A DNA stretch of 64,000 bases, taken from assembly GCA_027186245.1 (NCBI GenBank), contig CP114495.1, positions 1,317,001-1,381,000 of the forward strand, in the 5' to 3' direction. The DNA is from Coriaria nepalensis. Its lineage: Eukaryota > Streptophyta > Magnoliopsida > Cucurbitales > Coriariaceae. The notes below the pieces were generated by a model that ran no database searches, was not told where the DNA came from, and saw only the letters and a program-made list of their open reading frames with translations. This document shows positions 21,838-32,160 of this stretch, one piece after another; positions within the stretch are counted from its first letter, which is position 1; each line of letters starts with the position of its first letter. A program made the position numbers and the translations under genes.

Positions 21838-24417
21838 TCACCGTGGTCCAGACAGAATTGAAGGCAGAACCGGAGTCGAGGTGGCTACATTTTCAGCTTC
21901 GTGTTCAGAAACTCTTGCGATCGATCTTGAAAAATCAAAATTCTGCTCGAAATCGAAATCTCTACCATTCTCCAACATATATACGACTAACGACATTGAA
22001 GGTCTCCTTGAAAAGTCACTGTGCAAACACCATGCAGCTAGATTCATCAAATTCACCACTTCTTTGCCATGTTCTTGCATGTCGATATGGTCATGATCAG
22101 CAAGATCCGATACTTGTCCCTCTTCGAGTTTAATCTTAAAGAGTCCCAGAAGATGCATTGCATTCTCTGGTAGTGAGCGGTCCAAGTTTCTTCTTCCGCA
22201 TAGTATTTCCAATAAGACGACGCCGAAACTATAAACATCTACCTTTTCAGTAATTTCAGAGCTCAACCATTCTGGAGCCAAGTAGCCTATAGTTCCTCTC
22301 ATGTTTGTCACGAATTTGCTCTGATCTCTCTCGACCAACTTAGCTAATCCAAAATCAGATACTTTAGCATTGAAATTGGCATCTAAAAGGATATTTTCCG
22401 GCTTGATATCCATGTGTACTATCTTTTGATTGCATGCATCATGTAGATAGGACAATCCTTTCGCTATGTCTACAATGATCTTTCTTCTCTGCTTCCAATC
22501 TAGCCTGCACCCAGAGCCTTTTTGGAATATCCATTTATCCAATGATCCGTTGCACATGCATTCATAGACAAGAAGTCTATGTGATTTCTCGGTACAAAAT
22601 CCGATTAACCGTACCAAATTGACATGGTGGATTCTTCCTATGCTCTCAACCTCAGAGAAAAAGGACTTCTTGATATGCCCCATTCCATCAAGACACTTAA
22701 CTGCAATTCTTGTGCCATCACTTAGACATCCTTCAAACACACAGCCAAATCCCCCCTCTCCAAGTTTTGTAGTAAAATTCTTAGTCACTGATTTCAAATC
22801 TTTGTAAGAGAATTTGTAGGGCACTCCCAGTATTCGCTCTAGATTATCTACACCATCAACATCGTCGTTGGTATTTCTTTTCTTCCTGCATGAAAACAAA
22901 AGAAGCCAGGCTGCAATAAAAACAAACAACCCAACAAAAGCTCCGATGCTGTAAACTAGTTTTATCCAAAGCTGGTTTCCTCTCTTCCTTTCCTTTTTCT
23001 GTGGAAGGTTTTCTCTCTCCCTTTCTTGCACCTTCAAATAAACAGATGAGTTGCCAATATTTTCCCTCTTGTAATTGCTCTTCAATGAAAAGACTTGAGT
23101 GGGAAAATAACAAACCGTATTAACGAATACAGAAAAAACCACCGCCTTGCATGAACAATTCCTCAAACAATCCTCTTTACAACTCTCGTAATCTCCAACC
23201 CTAAACCCTTCAAAGTGGGAGTAAGTAACATCTCTAACCTCTACAAAGTGAGTCCTATTCAGGGAACTGGCTTCACAAGTCAAGGGAGTAATTGCAGAGC
23301 AAGTGAACGATCCTGGCCACACACCTTCTTCTTGCTTAAAGTAGCCAGTTCCATTAACAGATTCAGGGCATTTACAACTCCCATTGTTGCTACAAATTCC
23401 ATTATTCCCACATACCATAGGATAATCACAATCATCAAGATGGTTACTAAAAACATCAGCTACTTCTTTCCATGCATCCCCAACTAAATCATACACCTTA
23501 AGATGTCCATCATACTCGAGTCTAATGAATTGCAATGAGTGTGCTTTCGGAATTGAGTATGACCCTAAGACCCCGGATAAATAAGTGCCGGATGTTGCAT
23601 TTTGGACAAGTAACCTTCCATCATTATAGACTAGTCTACTTGCATTTATATAATCTGGGTAACGAGAATTGCATTCTAGGTACCCAAAGTAGTATTCTGC
23701 AGGAATAGTAGAGGCAATGAAGGCACATAATCCATTAAAACTTAGAGATACTGAAAATAGGCCACCGTCGCTCCAATTTGTTTGGGAAACTCTGGCTCGC
23801 AGAGAAAGCGTTAAATTTTGACCAAAAACAAGCGTATCCGTTGGATAATCAAATGATTGCCATAATACTATTGACTCATTGAATTTACCTAGTAGCATTA
23901 GATTTCCCTTCTCGGTAAGAGTCAATAGGCCAATGGATTTACCGCCCCTAAGTTCGGTCCACCAAATCTTGTATCCATTTTCATCAAGCAAGATTAGACC
24001 ACCTTGAGATGTGAATTGAAGGCTTGAACTAAGACCTACCGGTTTGTTCCGATTACCAGACCATACTAATTCCGGAACAATTTTAGGATTAACAGATTCG
24101 TTGTTAGCACTAGTTATGACAGTGAAGATTCCGAAAATGTAAGAATTACAATCTCCGTTGCAGTAAAAGCCGCAAGCAAAGGTTGCTGCTGAAAAGTTAG
24201 ATGATCCTGCTGCAAAAAGGATGATTCTCAACTGTGATCCGTCGTCAATCCTCACCATTTCTGGGTTGGTTGGGCCAATGGACCATGAATTGTTTGGGCT
24301 TACAGATCCGTGAAAAGGAGACTGACATGTAATAAAGCAGCTGGGAAGGTGATGCAGAAAGAGAGAGAGGAAAATGGAAAGGTAAATCTGAATCCCTCCG
24401 CTAAACACTACTTCCAT
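21838..24417 (-). CDS. G-type lectin S-receptor-like serine/threonine kinase (SD2-5-like)
   Basis: A single-exon receptor kinase of 859 residues from the ATG at 24417. An in-frame ATG at 24552 would add 45 residues in front, but MEVVFSGG leads straight into a hydrophobic signal peptide (about 1-31), so I prefer 24417. Order: bulb-type lectin domain (about 45-200), EGF/PAN-like cysteine-rich region (about 327-470; CDYPMVCGNNGICSNNGSCKC), transmembrane helix (about 488-508), kinase (about 537-820). Kinase marks are GEGGFG 553-558, the IAVK lysine 574, HMDIKPEN (668-674), DFG 688-690 and APEW. The residue before the catalytic Asp is Met, so it is a non-RD kinase, a type often linked to innate immunity. 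The ligand is unknown. It is inserted between ATL and CPN10, away from the order I remember in Arabidopsis. Confidence 0.92.
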   Translation of the reverse strand: MEVVFSGGIQIYLSIFLSLFLHHLPSCFITCQSPFHGSVSPNNSWSIGPTNPEMVRIDDGSQLRIILFAAGSSNFSAATFACGFYCNGDCNSYIFGIFTVITSANNESVNPKIVPELVWSGNRNKPVGLSSSLQFTSQGGLILLDENGYKIWWTELRGGKSIGLLTLTEKGNLMLLGKFNESIVLWQSFDYPTDTLVFGQNLTLSLRARVSQTNWSDGGLFSVSLSFNGLCAFIASTIPAEYYFGYLECNSRYPDYINASRLVYNDGRLLVQNATSGTYLSGVLGSYSIPKAHSLQFIRLEYDGHLKVYDLVGDAWKEVADVFSNHLDDCDYPMVCGNNGICSNNGSCKCPESVNGTGYFKQEEGVWPGSFTCSAITPLTCEASSLNRTHFVEVRDVTYSHFEGFRVGDYESCKEDCLRNCSCKAVVFSVFVNTVCYFPTQVFSLKSNYKRENIGNSSVYLKVQERERENLPQKKERKRGNQLWIKLVYSIGAFVGLFVFIAAWLLLFSCRKKRNTNDDVDGVDNLERILGVPYKFSYKDLKSVTKNFTTKLGEGGFGCVFEGCLSDGTRIAVKCLDGMGHIKKSFFSEVESIGRIHHVNLVRLIGFCTEKSHRLLVYECMCNGSLDKWIFQKGSGCRLDWKQRRKIIVDIAKGLSYLHDACNQKIVHMDIKPENILLDANFNAKVSDFGLAKLVERDQSKFVTNMRGTIGYLAPEWLSSEITEKVDVYSFGVVLLEILCGRRNLDRSLPENAMHLLGLFKIKLEEGQVSDLADHDHIDMQEHGKEVVNLMNLAAWCLHSDFSRRPSMSLVVYMLENGRDFDFEQNFDFSRSIARVSEHEAENVATSTPVLPSILSGPR

Positions 24418-24849
24418 TATTGTCTCTAGAGTTTGAACTGAATAATCACAATAGTATGAAATGTGTGAGGTAGAGCAAGATGATTTGTAGAAAAAAAAAA
24501 GGGCTTCCTTGATTTGTACATTAGACTTTTCTTGGTCTGATGTTGAGAGCAACTAATTCCAAAGACTTAAGAAGTTACTAAAGTGGTTTGAAGTCTTCAT
24601 ACATACCGTATCTAGTGGAAAGAAACCTGTTAAGAGGAAATAACGTGACACATTCCCATTTATTACAATTATTTTTTAGGCAGATTGGAAAAGAAGAAGC
24701 ATATAGAAACAGGGAATGAGAAAGGGAATAGATCATTCCGAAATCTAGAAGCACATATTAACTTTCATTCCTCTCTTCTCATTAAGTATTCATGGCTGAA
24801 GCCTCATCTCTATTCTCAAATCAACATGTATACAGTGAAGAACAATTCA

Positions 24850-25624
24850 TTAAGCAAACAAACATGTAAGTAAAAATCCTAGACTTATATAATTGTTCCA
24901 AAATACAGTACTAATGGAGTTACCTTTACTGCAAGGAAGAGTACTTCCACTAAAACACCCTTTCTTCTGCTTAATCCCAATCCCATGATTCTCAAGCACA
25001 AACGAAGAATTCGTCTGCCCACTTCCAAACAGAACACACCAAAAATATCCTCCTTTATGAATCCTAACCGTTCCTACTCCAACATCAGAATGTGATTTAT
25101 TCCTCACAAGGGATAAACTGTTCTTGTCTGGAACGAGGACACGGGCGAAAGCAAGTGAAGGGTCGAGATATTTGGGACGGCAGGCCACTATCCAACCAGT
25201 TATGGTGCCAAAAGTGGGGAGCTCGACCCCACAATTTGGAGCGAAAACTTCAGTGAAGTCATCTTCTGGTGGGTTACAGTTTACAGTGTTGTTTCTTGTG
25301 CAATTGGATTTGCAGAAGTTTATATATTGTAAGGCCATGCATCCAAGACCAGGACTAATGTTTAGTGAAGACAGCTTTTCAGATGTCCTGTTTTTGTTAA
25401 GTATTTCCACAAGATCATTCGCCGGATTTCCTGTCGCATAAAAAAACCCCTACACTATGTCACTTATCCAAACTCACATTTAGCTTGTCTACCTGATTTA
25501 CTTACTAATAAGCAATGAAAATGTAACGAAGAAGAAGAAGAAATGAAAATGTACCATGGTTTTTGGAGCTAACAGCAGTAGCTACTAGCAGTAACTGACA
25601 GAGAATAATGATCTTCTTCACCAT
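24850..25624 (-). CDS. Predicted GPI-anchored secreted protein (At5g19230/At5g19250-like)
   Basis: Two exons: 25624-25555 and 25430-24850, intron GT-AG in phase 1, 216 residues. Residues 1-19 form a signal peptide (MVKKIIILCQLLLVATAVSS). The body carries several cysteines (GLGCMALQYINFCKSNC, FAPNCGVEL, GWIVACRP) and N-glycosylation sequons. The C-terminus is a hydrophobic stretch (YISLGFLLTCLFA) right at the end, as in GPI-attachment signals. The pattern GNPANDLVEILNKNRT..L resembles the plant family of uncharacterised GPI-anchored proteins around At5g19230-At5g19250. Molecular function unknown. It lies tail to head behind the receptor kinase on the same strand and divergent from CPN10. Confidence 0.78.
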
Positions 25625-26305
25625 CCTGTACAAAGAGAGAAAAGGGCCCTGCTCTTTACTAGAGAAGAAGGAAACAAACCCCAGTTTCGGAAAAAAAAAA
25701 AAAGGATTTCAAGCTATCGTTTAAACAACAATGGGGGAATTTTTGTCCGGTGGGAAAGGATAAAAAACTTTCCGGGAAAAAGTCATGGGAGTAACCAATA
25801 AACTATGTAAAGGAGATGAATGTTGCTGGCAGTGCTTGACAGAAAAGCGGGCCTCGTGGGCTCATTTAGCCATTTGAGTCATTTTTTAGGCCCAATTAAA
25901 CAGAGACTCAAATACTATCTCGATCATGATTTCGAAAAAATCTCAACCATTCATTTTTCAATCGAGAGCTAAAAACGTGCCACATTAATAATCAGTTTAC
26001 GAACAAATTCATTATTAAAAATAGTGACACAACGGTGAAGATTCCGAAAAGCAGGCCTGGTGGGCCCACTGGCCGTTTGAGTCCCTTTTTTTGGGTAATT
26101 AAATGGACTGCCATGGACTCTACAGCCCTTTGGGCCTTAGTAGATTTTTTTTATGCGAAGGCCTTAGGCAGTTCAGTCCAGCCCATTAACTGATAGGTAA
26201 CATAGAACGATCCAGAATGTTCACAGTTGTTTTTGTAGCTTCTCTTCATCACTCTCATTTCGCTCTCTGACTTGTTTCCTTCGAGCTTTTCGAGTAGCCT
26301 TATCC
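25625..26305. promoter_or_regulatory. Shared divergent spacer between the GPI-protein gene and CPN10
   Basis: A 681-base spacer holding both promoters. Two similar 58-base blocks in direct orientation, 25842-25900 and 26046-26103, carry GGCCT.GTGGGC and TTTGAGTC phrases. TGGGCC-type elements, common in plant housekeeping promoters, are frequent here. No clear TATA box for CPN10. Confidence 0.45.
25842..26103. repeat. Pair of 58-base direct repeats
   Basis: Copies at 25842-25900 and 26046-26103 start GAAAAGC.GGCCT.GTGGGC and end with AATTAAA, with scattered mismatches, about 145 bases apart. Confidence 0.6.
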
Positions 26306-27809
26306 ATGGAGGCGTCTGCTTTCATCACTATTCCAAAACCCTTCCTACACAAATCCACACCTTCTCTCTCTCACACAACGCTTACGAGTGAGCTCAAAAG
26401 CTCTAATTCAACCGATTTATGTTTTTCTATCATTTTCCAGCAAATCATTTTAGTGACGATTCCCAATTTGTGCATTTACAGGTTCGAAGAGAAGTTCGTT
26501 GAGAGTCAGTGCTATCTCGAAGGCATGGGAGCCTACCAAGGTTTTCGAATTTCGTTCCAATTTTCTTTTAGTTTGTTTCATCCAGCATAATTTTGCGTTT
26601 GTTTGTGTAGATATTGATTGGCTAAATGCAAAATCTGTGCTTAATGATGATGCTGTTATGGTTTGTAGGTTGTTCCACAAGCTGATAGAGTCCTCATACG
26701 GCTTGAGGAGCTTCCTGAGGTATGCTTTTCAATGGCGCCTACAAAGCTTTTGTTTGTCAATTTATTTGATATTTCTCTCTCAAAGCTCAGTAGGCTAAGA
26801 TGTAAGTTGGAAATTTTTTCTGGATGCTGAAGTTTGTGCTTAGTTTGTTTGCGCTTGGTTAAAGTTAGTAAAGGCTTCTGCACATGTTGACACTACTTGC
26901 ATAGATGATGTTAGGAAAATTTCAAGTGAAAGATTCTCTCTCATTTTGGAAAATTGCAGGGCTTCACGAATCAGAGTTGGAGTCCAGTGAGATGTTAAAC
27001 TACTTGCTTAAACTTGATATGAAATTCTGTAATGAATGTATAGTAGTAACATAACATAATGCCTCTGTTATTGCTTGATTAATTTACCTGTTACTTTGTG
27101 TATTTAAGTCGATCTTGCATACCCGGTTTTGCTATGTAAGGAAACATTTATGCTATCATGGGGTTTTATAAGTTTTTGCTTATACAATCTTTGTTACAGA
27201 AATCAGCCGGTGGGGTATTGTTGCCCAAGTCAGCTGTCAAATTCGAACGGTATCTTATGGGAGAAGTAAGCAAAATTCCTCCCAATTTACATTTCGGTGA
27301 ATACATGAGAAATTGGATATTGTTCATTTAGATTAATTGTATCTAAATTCTGAAGTCACGAAAATTATTTCAGATTATCTCTACTGGTGCTGAGGCTGTG
27401 GAAGTGGAGCCTAGAAAAAAGGTAAGAATCAAGTTATATATTGACTAAAGCCGATACCAAATAAAATGAATTTTCTCTACTAGTTTATTTTACTCCGTGC
27501 TCGATGTTTCATCTAACATGCATCATCGTTTTCTCTTCTGCAGGTTCTTTTCTCAGACATAAGTGCTTATGAGGTCAGTAGCTTCTCTATAGAGAAATTT
27601 GCTATTTCATAGTTCATCAAACAAATATAGAACACACTACATACCAAAACTTTATTCCTGAACAAGTTTTCAATCTTCTGTTGATCATTCATGTATCTGC
27701 ATAAAAAGCCTCATCTGTTTTACTTCCGGTGTCACCTTAGGTGGACTTGGGCACAAATGGAAGGCACTGCTTCTGCAAAGCAAGCGATTTGTTGGCCGTG
27801 GTCGAGTAA
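26306..27809 (+). CDS. CPN10: 10 kDa chaperonin, chloroplastic (CPN10, GroES family)
   Basis: Co-chaperonin lid for chloroplast Cpn60. Seven small exons: 26306-26387, 26482-26540, 26669-26719, 27200-27265, 27374-27421, 27544-27573 and 27741-27809, all GT-AG and phase-consistent, 134 residues. The N-terminal 45 or so residues (MEASAFITIPKPF...) are a serine/threonine-rich transit peptide. The GroES fold follows: VVPQADRVLIRLEELPE, KSAGGVLLPKSAVKFERY (the mobile loop is here), VEPRKKVLFSDISAYEVDLG and the C-terminal CFCKASDLLAVVE. Length and sequence fit the single-domain chloroplast CPN10, not the double-domain Cpn20. Adjacent to ATL4 and ALG8 relatives in the Arabidopsis block as I recall. 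Confidence 0.95.
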
Positions 27810-28305
27810 AAACTTCCGAATTGTTGATGGTTGTAATTTTTAATCATGCTGGGAGGGTTAATATTTTTTTGGGGTACTAATCTATATATTAAACCTTGTT
27901 GTATTCATGCTCTGTAACAGTGAAATATGCCAAAGAGGATAAGTCAAACTCTTAATCTTGTTTCCCTCTGGCTTTCCAAACTGCGGTCTTATTAGATTCT
28001 CTGTTTTGGACTCTTTCTCCACTTCCTTCTATAGGATGGACCTCAAATTAGTTAAAATTTGCCTTTCCCGCTAAGCGGTCTTGTATGTCTATAAACCCAC
28101 AAGGAACCAAAGCTTACAACCTACCGAACAATCATTAAAATGTAACATTTCCCTTTCCCTCCTTTCATGAAAATGTAACACTGCTTCTACCTTCTTTCTT
28201 TCCTTTTTTTTATTTTATAATTTTATAATTTTCTAATTTTATTACCTTTATTTGATGTACAAATTGATCAAATTCTTGTCATCACAAATATTATAAACAA
28301 AAATC
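27810..28305. other. CPN10 3' flank and PMEI upstream region
   Basis: About 150 bases of likely CPN10 3' UTR, then AT-rich and CTTT-rich sequence. No separate gene seen. Confidence 0.5.
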
Positions 28306-28859
28306 ATGAAATTTATTTACTGTCTTCTCCTTCACCTTCTTCTTTCTACCCCTCTTCTCCTTCTTCCTCACCTTCTTCCATAAAAGCTAATGCAAGTAAT
28401 GATCTCATCTATGAAACTTACAAAAAAAGTGCAGAAAATGACCCGAACCTGAGCTTGAATTTCTGCATATCATCTATTCAAGCAGCCAGACATTCCCACC
28501 ATGCAAATCTTCACCAACTTGGATTCATATCAATCAACTTAATCCATCGAAACGTGATGTCAACGAGATGTTTGATCGGAAAGCTGTTGAAGAACAAGAA
28601 GAGTTTGGACCCGTTTACTAAGTCTTGCTTGGAAGATTGTTTAGAACTCTATTCTGATGCTGTTCCAACGACCGGACAGGCCAAGAGAGACTATAGGGAT
28701 AAGCACTATGACGACGCTAATATTGATGTCGGTTCGGTAATAGATTCTTCCACGACGTGTGAAGATGGTTTCCATGATAAGGAAGGTGTTGTTTCGCCGT
28801 TGAGGAAGAGGAATAACGATACTTTTCAGTTAACTAATTATAAACAATTAATTTTCTGA
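28306..28859 (+). pseudogene. PMEI/invertase-inhibitor-like gene, frameshifted copy
   Basis: Homologous to the intact neighbour at 29377. A signal-peptide-like start (MKFIYCLLLHLLLSTP) begins at the ATG at 28306 but runs into TAA at 28381. The mature part (KANASNDLIYETYKKSA, DPNLSLNFCISS, SCLEDC, STTCEDGF) is in the next frame and has no in-frame ATG upstream. The two frames meet inside a repetitive CTT/CTC stretch, a likely slippage site. The C-terminus also diverges after DTFQL and ends early at 28857-28859, losing the last helix. Pseudogene by frameshift is the simplest reading; an assembly error in the CTT tract is possible. Confidence 0.7.
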
Positions 28860-29376
28860 TTAGTTAATTAGATTATTATGAAGGATGCTTGGCTATACTT
28901 GGTTAAGTTAATTATAATTTTCTACTTTAGTTTATAATAAAATTTACACTAATCTCATTCAGATTTTTTATTTTATTTTAATTTATATATTGAGAAATGA
29001 CAGATTCAAAGAAAGAACAAGAGCAAACATGTTGTAGTTTTACTTTAGAAATTGGAATATGTATTAGTGAAATTATCGATAATTAATAGTTAAGTAGAAA
29101 AGGAGGTCATCGGTTCGAGAATTTCTTGCATGAATATATGACATGATTTCGTTTGTCGGAGTATGGAATAGTGTTGTAGATATGATTCAAACGCAAGTAA
29201 CGTTTTAAGAACATGTTTATCTTAAACAACAAATTAACTAAATCCCACGTTAGCTTCTCTCTTTGTATTAGCTTCAAAGAATCCCATTTCTCCAAACTAT
29301 AAATATACATTACATGTGAAACAAAAAAAATAAAAATTCAAAAGTATAGCTCAAGTTCTATTTCACCAACCTAAAA
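28860..29376. other. Spacer between the PMEI-like copies
   Basis: AT-rich spacer. TATAAATATA at 29299-29308 lies about 70 bases before the intact copy and is a plausible TATA box. Nothing else recognised. Confidence 0.5.
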
Positions 29377-29928
29377 ATGATCAAGCTTGTCATAACATCT
29401 TTCTTCCTCAAGCTCCTCTTATCATTCCAAGCTCTAGCTTTAGACAACAATCTCATCCAAGAAACTTGCAAGAAATCATCCCAACAAGATCCAAACCTCT
29501 CCTACAGCTTCTGCATAACATCTCTACAATCAGCTCCCGGAATCAACGAAGCGAAAGATCTTCACAATATCGGTTTGATCACCATCGACTTGATAAGAAA
29601 CAACGTCACAAGCACACAGCACAGGATTAAAACCCTCTTGAAGAGCAAAAAATTGGACCCTTTTTTGGATTCTTGCTTGAATGATTGTTACAAGGTCTAC
29701 TCGGATGCGGTTGTGACGATTAAGAAAGTTAAAAAAGACTACAAGGCGAAGGTTTATGCAGATGTTAATATTGAAGTGAGCTCGATTATGGAAGCTTCTT
29801 CTACTTGTGAAAATGGATTTAACGAGAAAGAAGGCATGGTTTCTCCATTAACGAAGAGAAATAAAGATACGTTCCAGTTAGCTGCTATTGCTCTTTCAAT
29901 TCTTAATATAGTTCATAATCCCATGTGA
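29377..29928 (+). CDS. Putative invertase/pectin methylesterase inhibitor (PMEI domain)
   Basis: Single exon, 183 residues. A signal peptide covers about residues 1-21, ending ..FQALA. The PMEI-type four-helix domain has two cysteine pairs: ETCKKSSQQDPNLSYSFC (pair 1) and SCLNDC plus STCENGF (pair 2). It is secreted to the apoplast or vacuole and expected to bind acid invertase or pectin methylesterase; sequence alone does not tell which. The motif order is close to the putative invertase inhibitor group that includes plane pollen Pla a 1. The C-terminal helix DTFQLAAIALSILNIV is intact, unlike in the frameshifted neighbour 500 bases upstream, so this is the working member of the pair. Confidence 0.85.
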   Translation: MIKLVITSFFLKLLLSFQALALDNNLIQETCKKSSQQDPNLSYSFCITSLQSAPGINEAKDLHNIGLITIDLIRNNVTSTQHRIKTLLKSKKLDPFLDSCLNDCYKVYSDAVVTIKKVKKDYKAKVYADVNIEVSSIMEASSTCENGFNEKEGMVSPLTKRNKDTFQLAAIALSILNIVHNPM

Positions 29929-30995
29929 TTAGTTTTGATCAATTAAACCGACCTATGTGATGCTATTATTACGTGATTATCATTTAAACAATTACGGTAT
30001 AATGTTACATACATGCATGCATTAATTTTTGCATTATTATAATGTCTTACAATAAAATTACTCAATCGCGATAATTATATATACGGTGAACCGATCCATT
30101 TTAATTATATATAATCATTTTATAATATTATATCATTCATTAAATAGTATATCAATCTTAAACACAATTTACCGTACATCATTCTTATAATATTTTATAA
30201 TAAAATTACTCAACCGCGATAAATATTTAAGAATTTCTTAAATAGACTATATATACGGTGAACCGATCCATCTTAATCATATATAATCGCTTCACAATAT
30301 TATATCATATATCATATTATATCAATCTTAAATACAGTTTACCATACATCATACATTAAATCTATTTTAAATAAAAATCTAATGATCCTAAACCCTTACT
30401 CACGACACTATGGTAGTTGATGAAAATGAAATACTACCTCAAAGTTATTAAACACTTTTTTGTTTAAGCAATTGCGTCAATAAATGTGGTATATAGGTAT
30501 TAGGTAATAGGCATTAAACACTTTTAATGATTCACTTGACAAAGTACTCAAACTCAGTGACCACTACAACGAATATGTACATAATCGTATGATTATACAT
30601 CTATACTCTTAATACAAAAGCTGAAAGTAAGGTAGTAACCTATTAACCAAACTATTGAACAAATGATTCTTTTCTAATTCCCTTGTTCTAATAAAGCAAA
30701 GGTTGCGACTATCTATAAGATTTTACATGCTCTTATTCTCTAGATGATTTTTGAAAGCCAAATTATCTAAACTTAATGATTCAATTAGGCCTAAATGTTA
30801 AAGGTCTCTTTCCTAAGTTCACCACAGCCTTATTTGCAAGACACACTGTTCACAACTACAACATTTTAAGATCTCTTGCATTCCTTCACGATTCTCTTAT
30901 CAACTGATTAGATGACTGACTCCTTCTCTTAACAAACAAATAAAAAGAAAAAAGGAAAAGGGATGCGTTTACAAATTTGTGGCTTTGTATGTTAC
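29929..30995. other. AT-rich spacer with a tandem duplication
   Basis: Contains the 30048-30353 duplication (separate entry) and otherwise no coding signal. Confidence 0.55.
30048..30353. repeat. Tandem duplication, units of about 140-160 bases
   Basis: Copy A 30048-30183 and copy B 30194-30353 share, in order, AATAAAATTACTCAA.CGCGATAA, ATATACGGTGAACCGATCCAT, ATATCAATCTTAAA and TTTACC.TACATCAT. Copy B carries an extra AT-rich piece after CGCGATAA. Confidence 0.75.
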
Positions 30996-31282
30996 CTACA
31001 ATACCATAATCCATTCAGATTCCCAAAAAATGTAATTAAAATAGAAAAAGCTTGCTGGTGTAGTATAAAGATACCTACTCTCCGGCCCACTCAATACTCT
31101 ATTGGCATAGTATATATGTATCTTCTTCCCCTCTTCTTCTTGTAGCAAAACCGAGTTGACCGCAATGGTGCTAACAACCAAATACATCCTAAGCTCCTCC
31201 CCTACGTTTAGCTTGCTCAGCCTCGACACATCTGTCAAGTATTTCTTAAGCTCAACAAATACCTTTTCACACTCCTCCTAAG
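30996..31282 (-). pseudogene. Ty3/gypsy retrotransposon RNase H fragment
   Basis: The minus-strand frame reads EECEKVFVELKKYLT, then VGEELRMYLVVSTIAVNSVL, LLQEEEGKKIHIYYANRVLSG and ESRY. This is the standard start of the gypsy RNase H domain after reverse transcriptase. The match stops abruptly after ESRY and nothing else of pol is nearby, so it is a relic about 90 codons long. Confidence 0.7.
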
Positions 31283-32034
31283 ATCTTGATGTTTTACTTG
31301 AGATACCACATGCATGCACCGTATTTTGTCTTCGGATAAATACTTTGTATAACATTATTAATACTTTTTACCCGATTCGATACGAAAACCAAATTGGTAA
31401 CATCAGGGATCACACCCCTTAGCTTGCTTAACAACTAATTCTATGAGGCATAATTCTCTGAATAAACAATAGCTCATACTAATGGATAGAGGTGGATGTT
31501 TTTGTCTGCAACTGTCCTAAGCCTTTGCAGACAAAAACATATCTTTACATTTGTACTTCTAAAAGGTTCTATAAATACAAATATTCTTCGCAAAAATTAA
31601 AACCCTTTGATTGTTGCTCCAAAAGTCAAGAAAAAAAAAATACATGAATATATTGTTTAACATAAAACTCACCTCCTTTTGCTTAGGTCGAGACAACCGA
31701 GACTAAGTTGTTTTCAACACATATGGATTGCTGGTAGCAATGAGGAGAATATAATCATCATCTTTAATATCATTTGCATGTTGTGCACACGGTGACGATG
31801 AAGATATATCGTCAGGTGCACACGGTATAAGCAGTGATGGTGGCGGCATCTCATTAGTTGTTTTGTCATCTAGCCTATCTCTATTAGTTAAAGTATTAGG
31901 TAAAGCCCTGGTAAGTATTACTCTTATGAAAAAGTCATCATCGTATTCTTGATTCGCAATATTTAACTCAGTATTGTAACTATTATCATGTTCTTCCTCT
32001 ATTCTCTCACCTTCATCGTCATCACCCGTATCTC

Positions 32035-32160
32035 AATTTCTTCATTATCATCATCAACCTCCACATCCTTCTCATCCTCATTCTCATCTTCATCTCCATC
32101 TCAATCCTCATCTCCATCTCCATCTCAATCCTCATCTCCATCTCCATCCTCATCATCATG
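32035..32160. repeat. Low-complexity tandem repeat (CATCTC/CATCCTCAT)
   Basis: Imperfect hexamer and 24-base units, for example TCAATCCTCATCTCCATCTC repeated at about 32100 and 32125. Confidence 0.8.

Noticed and set aside
24418..24552. 45-codon N-terminal extension of the receptor kinase
   Set aside because: The later ATG at 24417 leads directly into a normal signal peptide; the extension would bury that signal.
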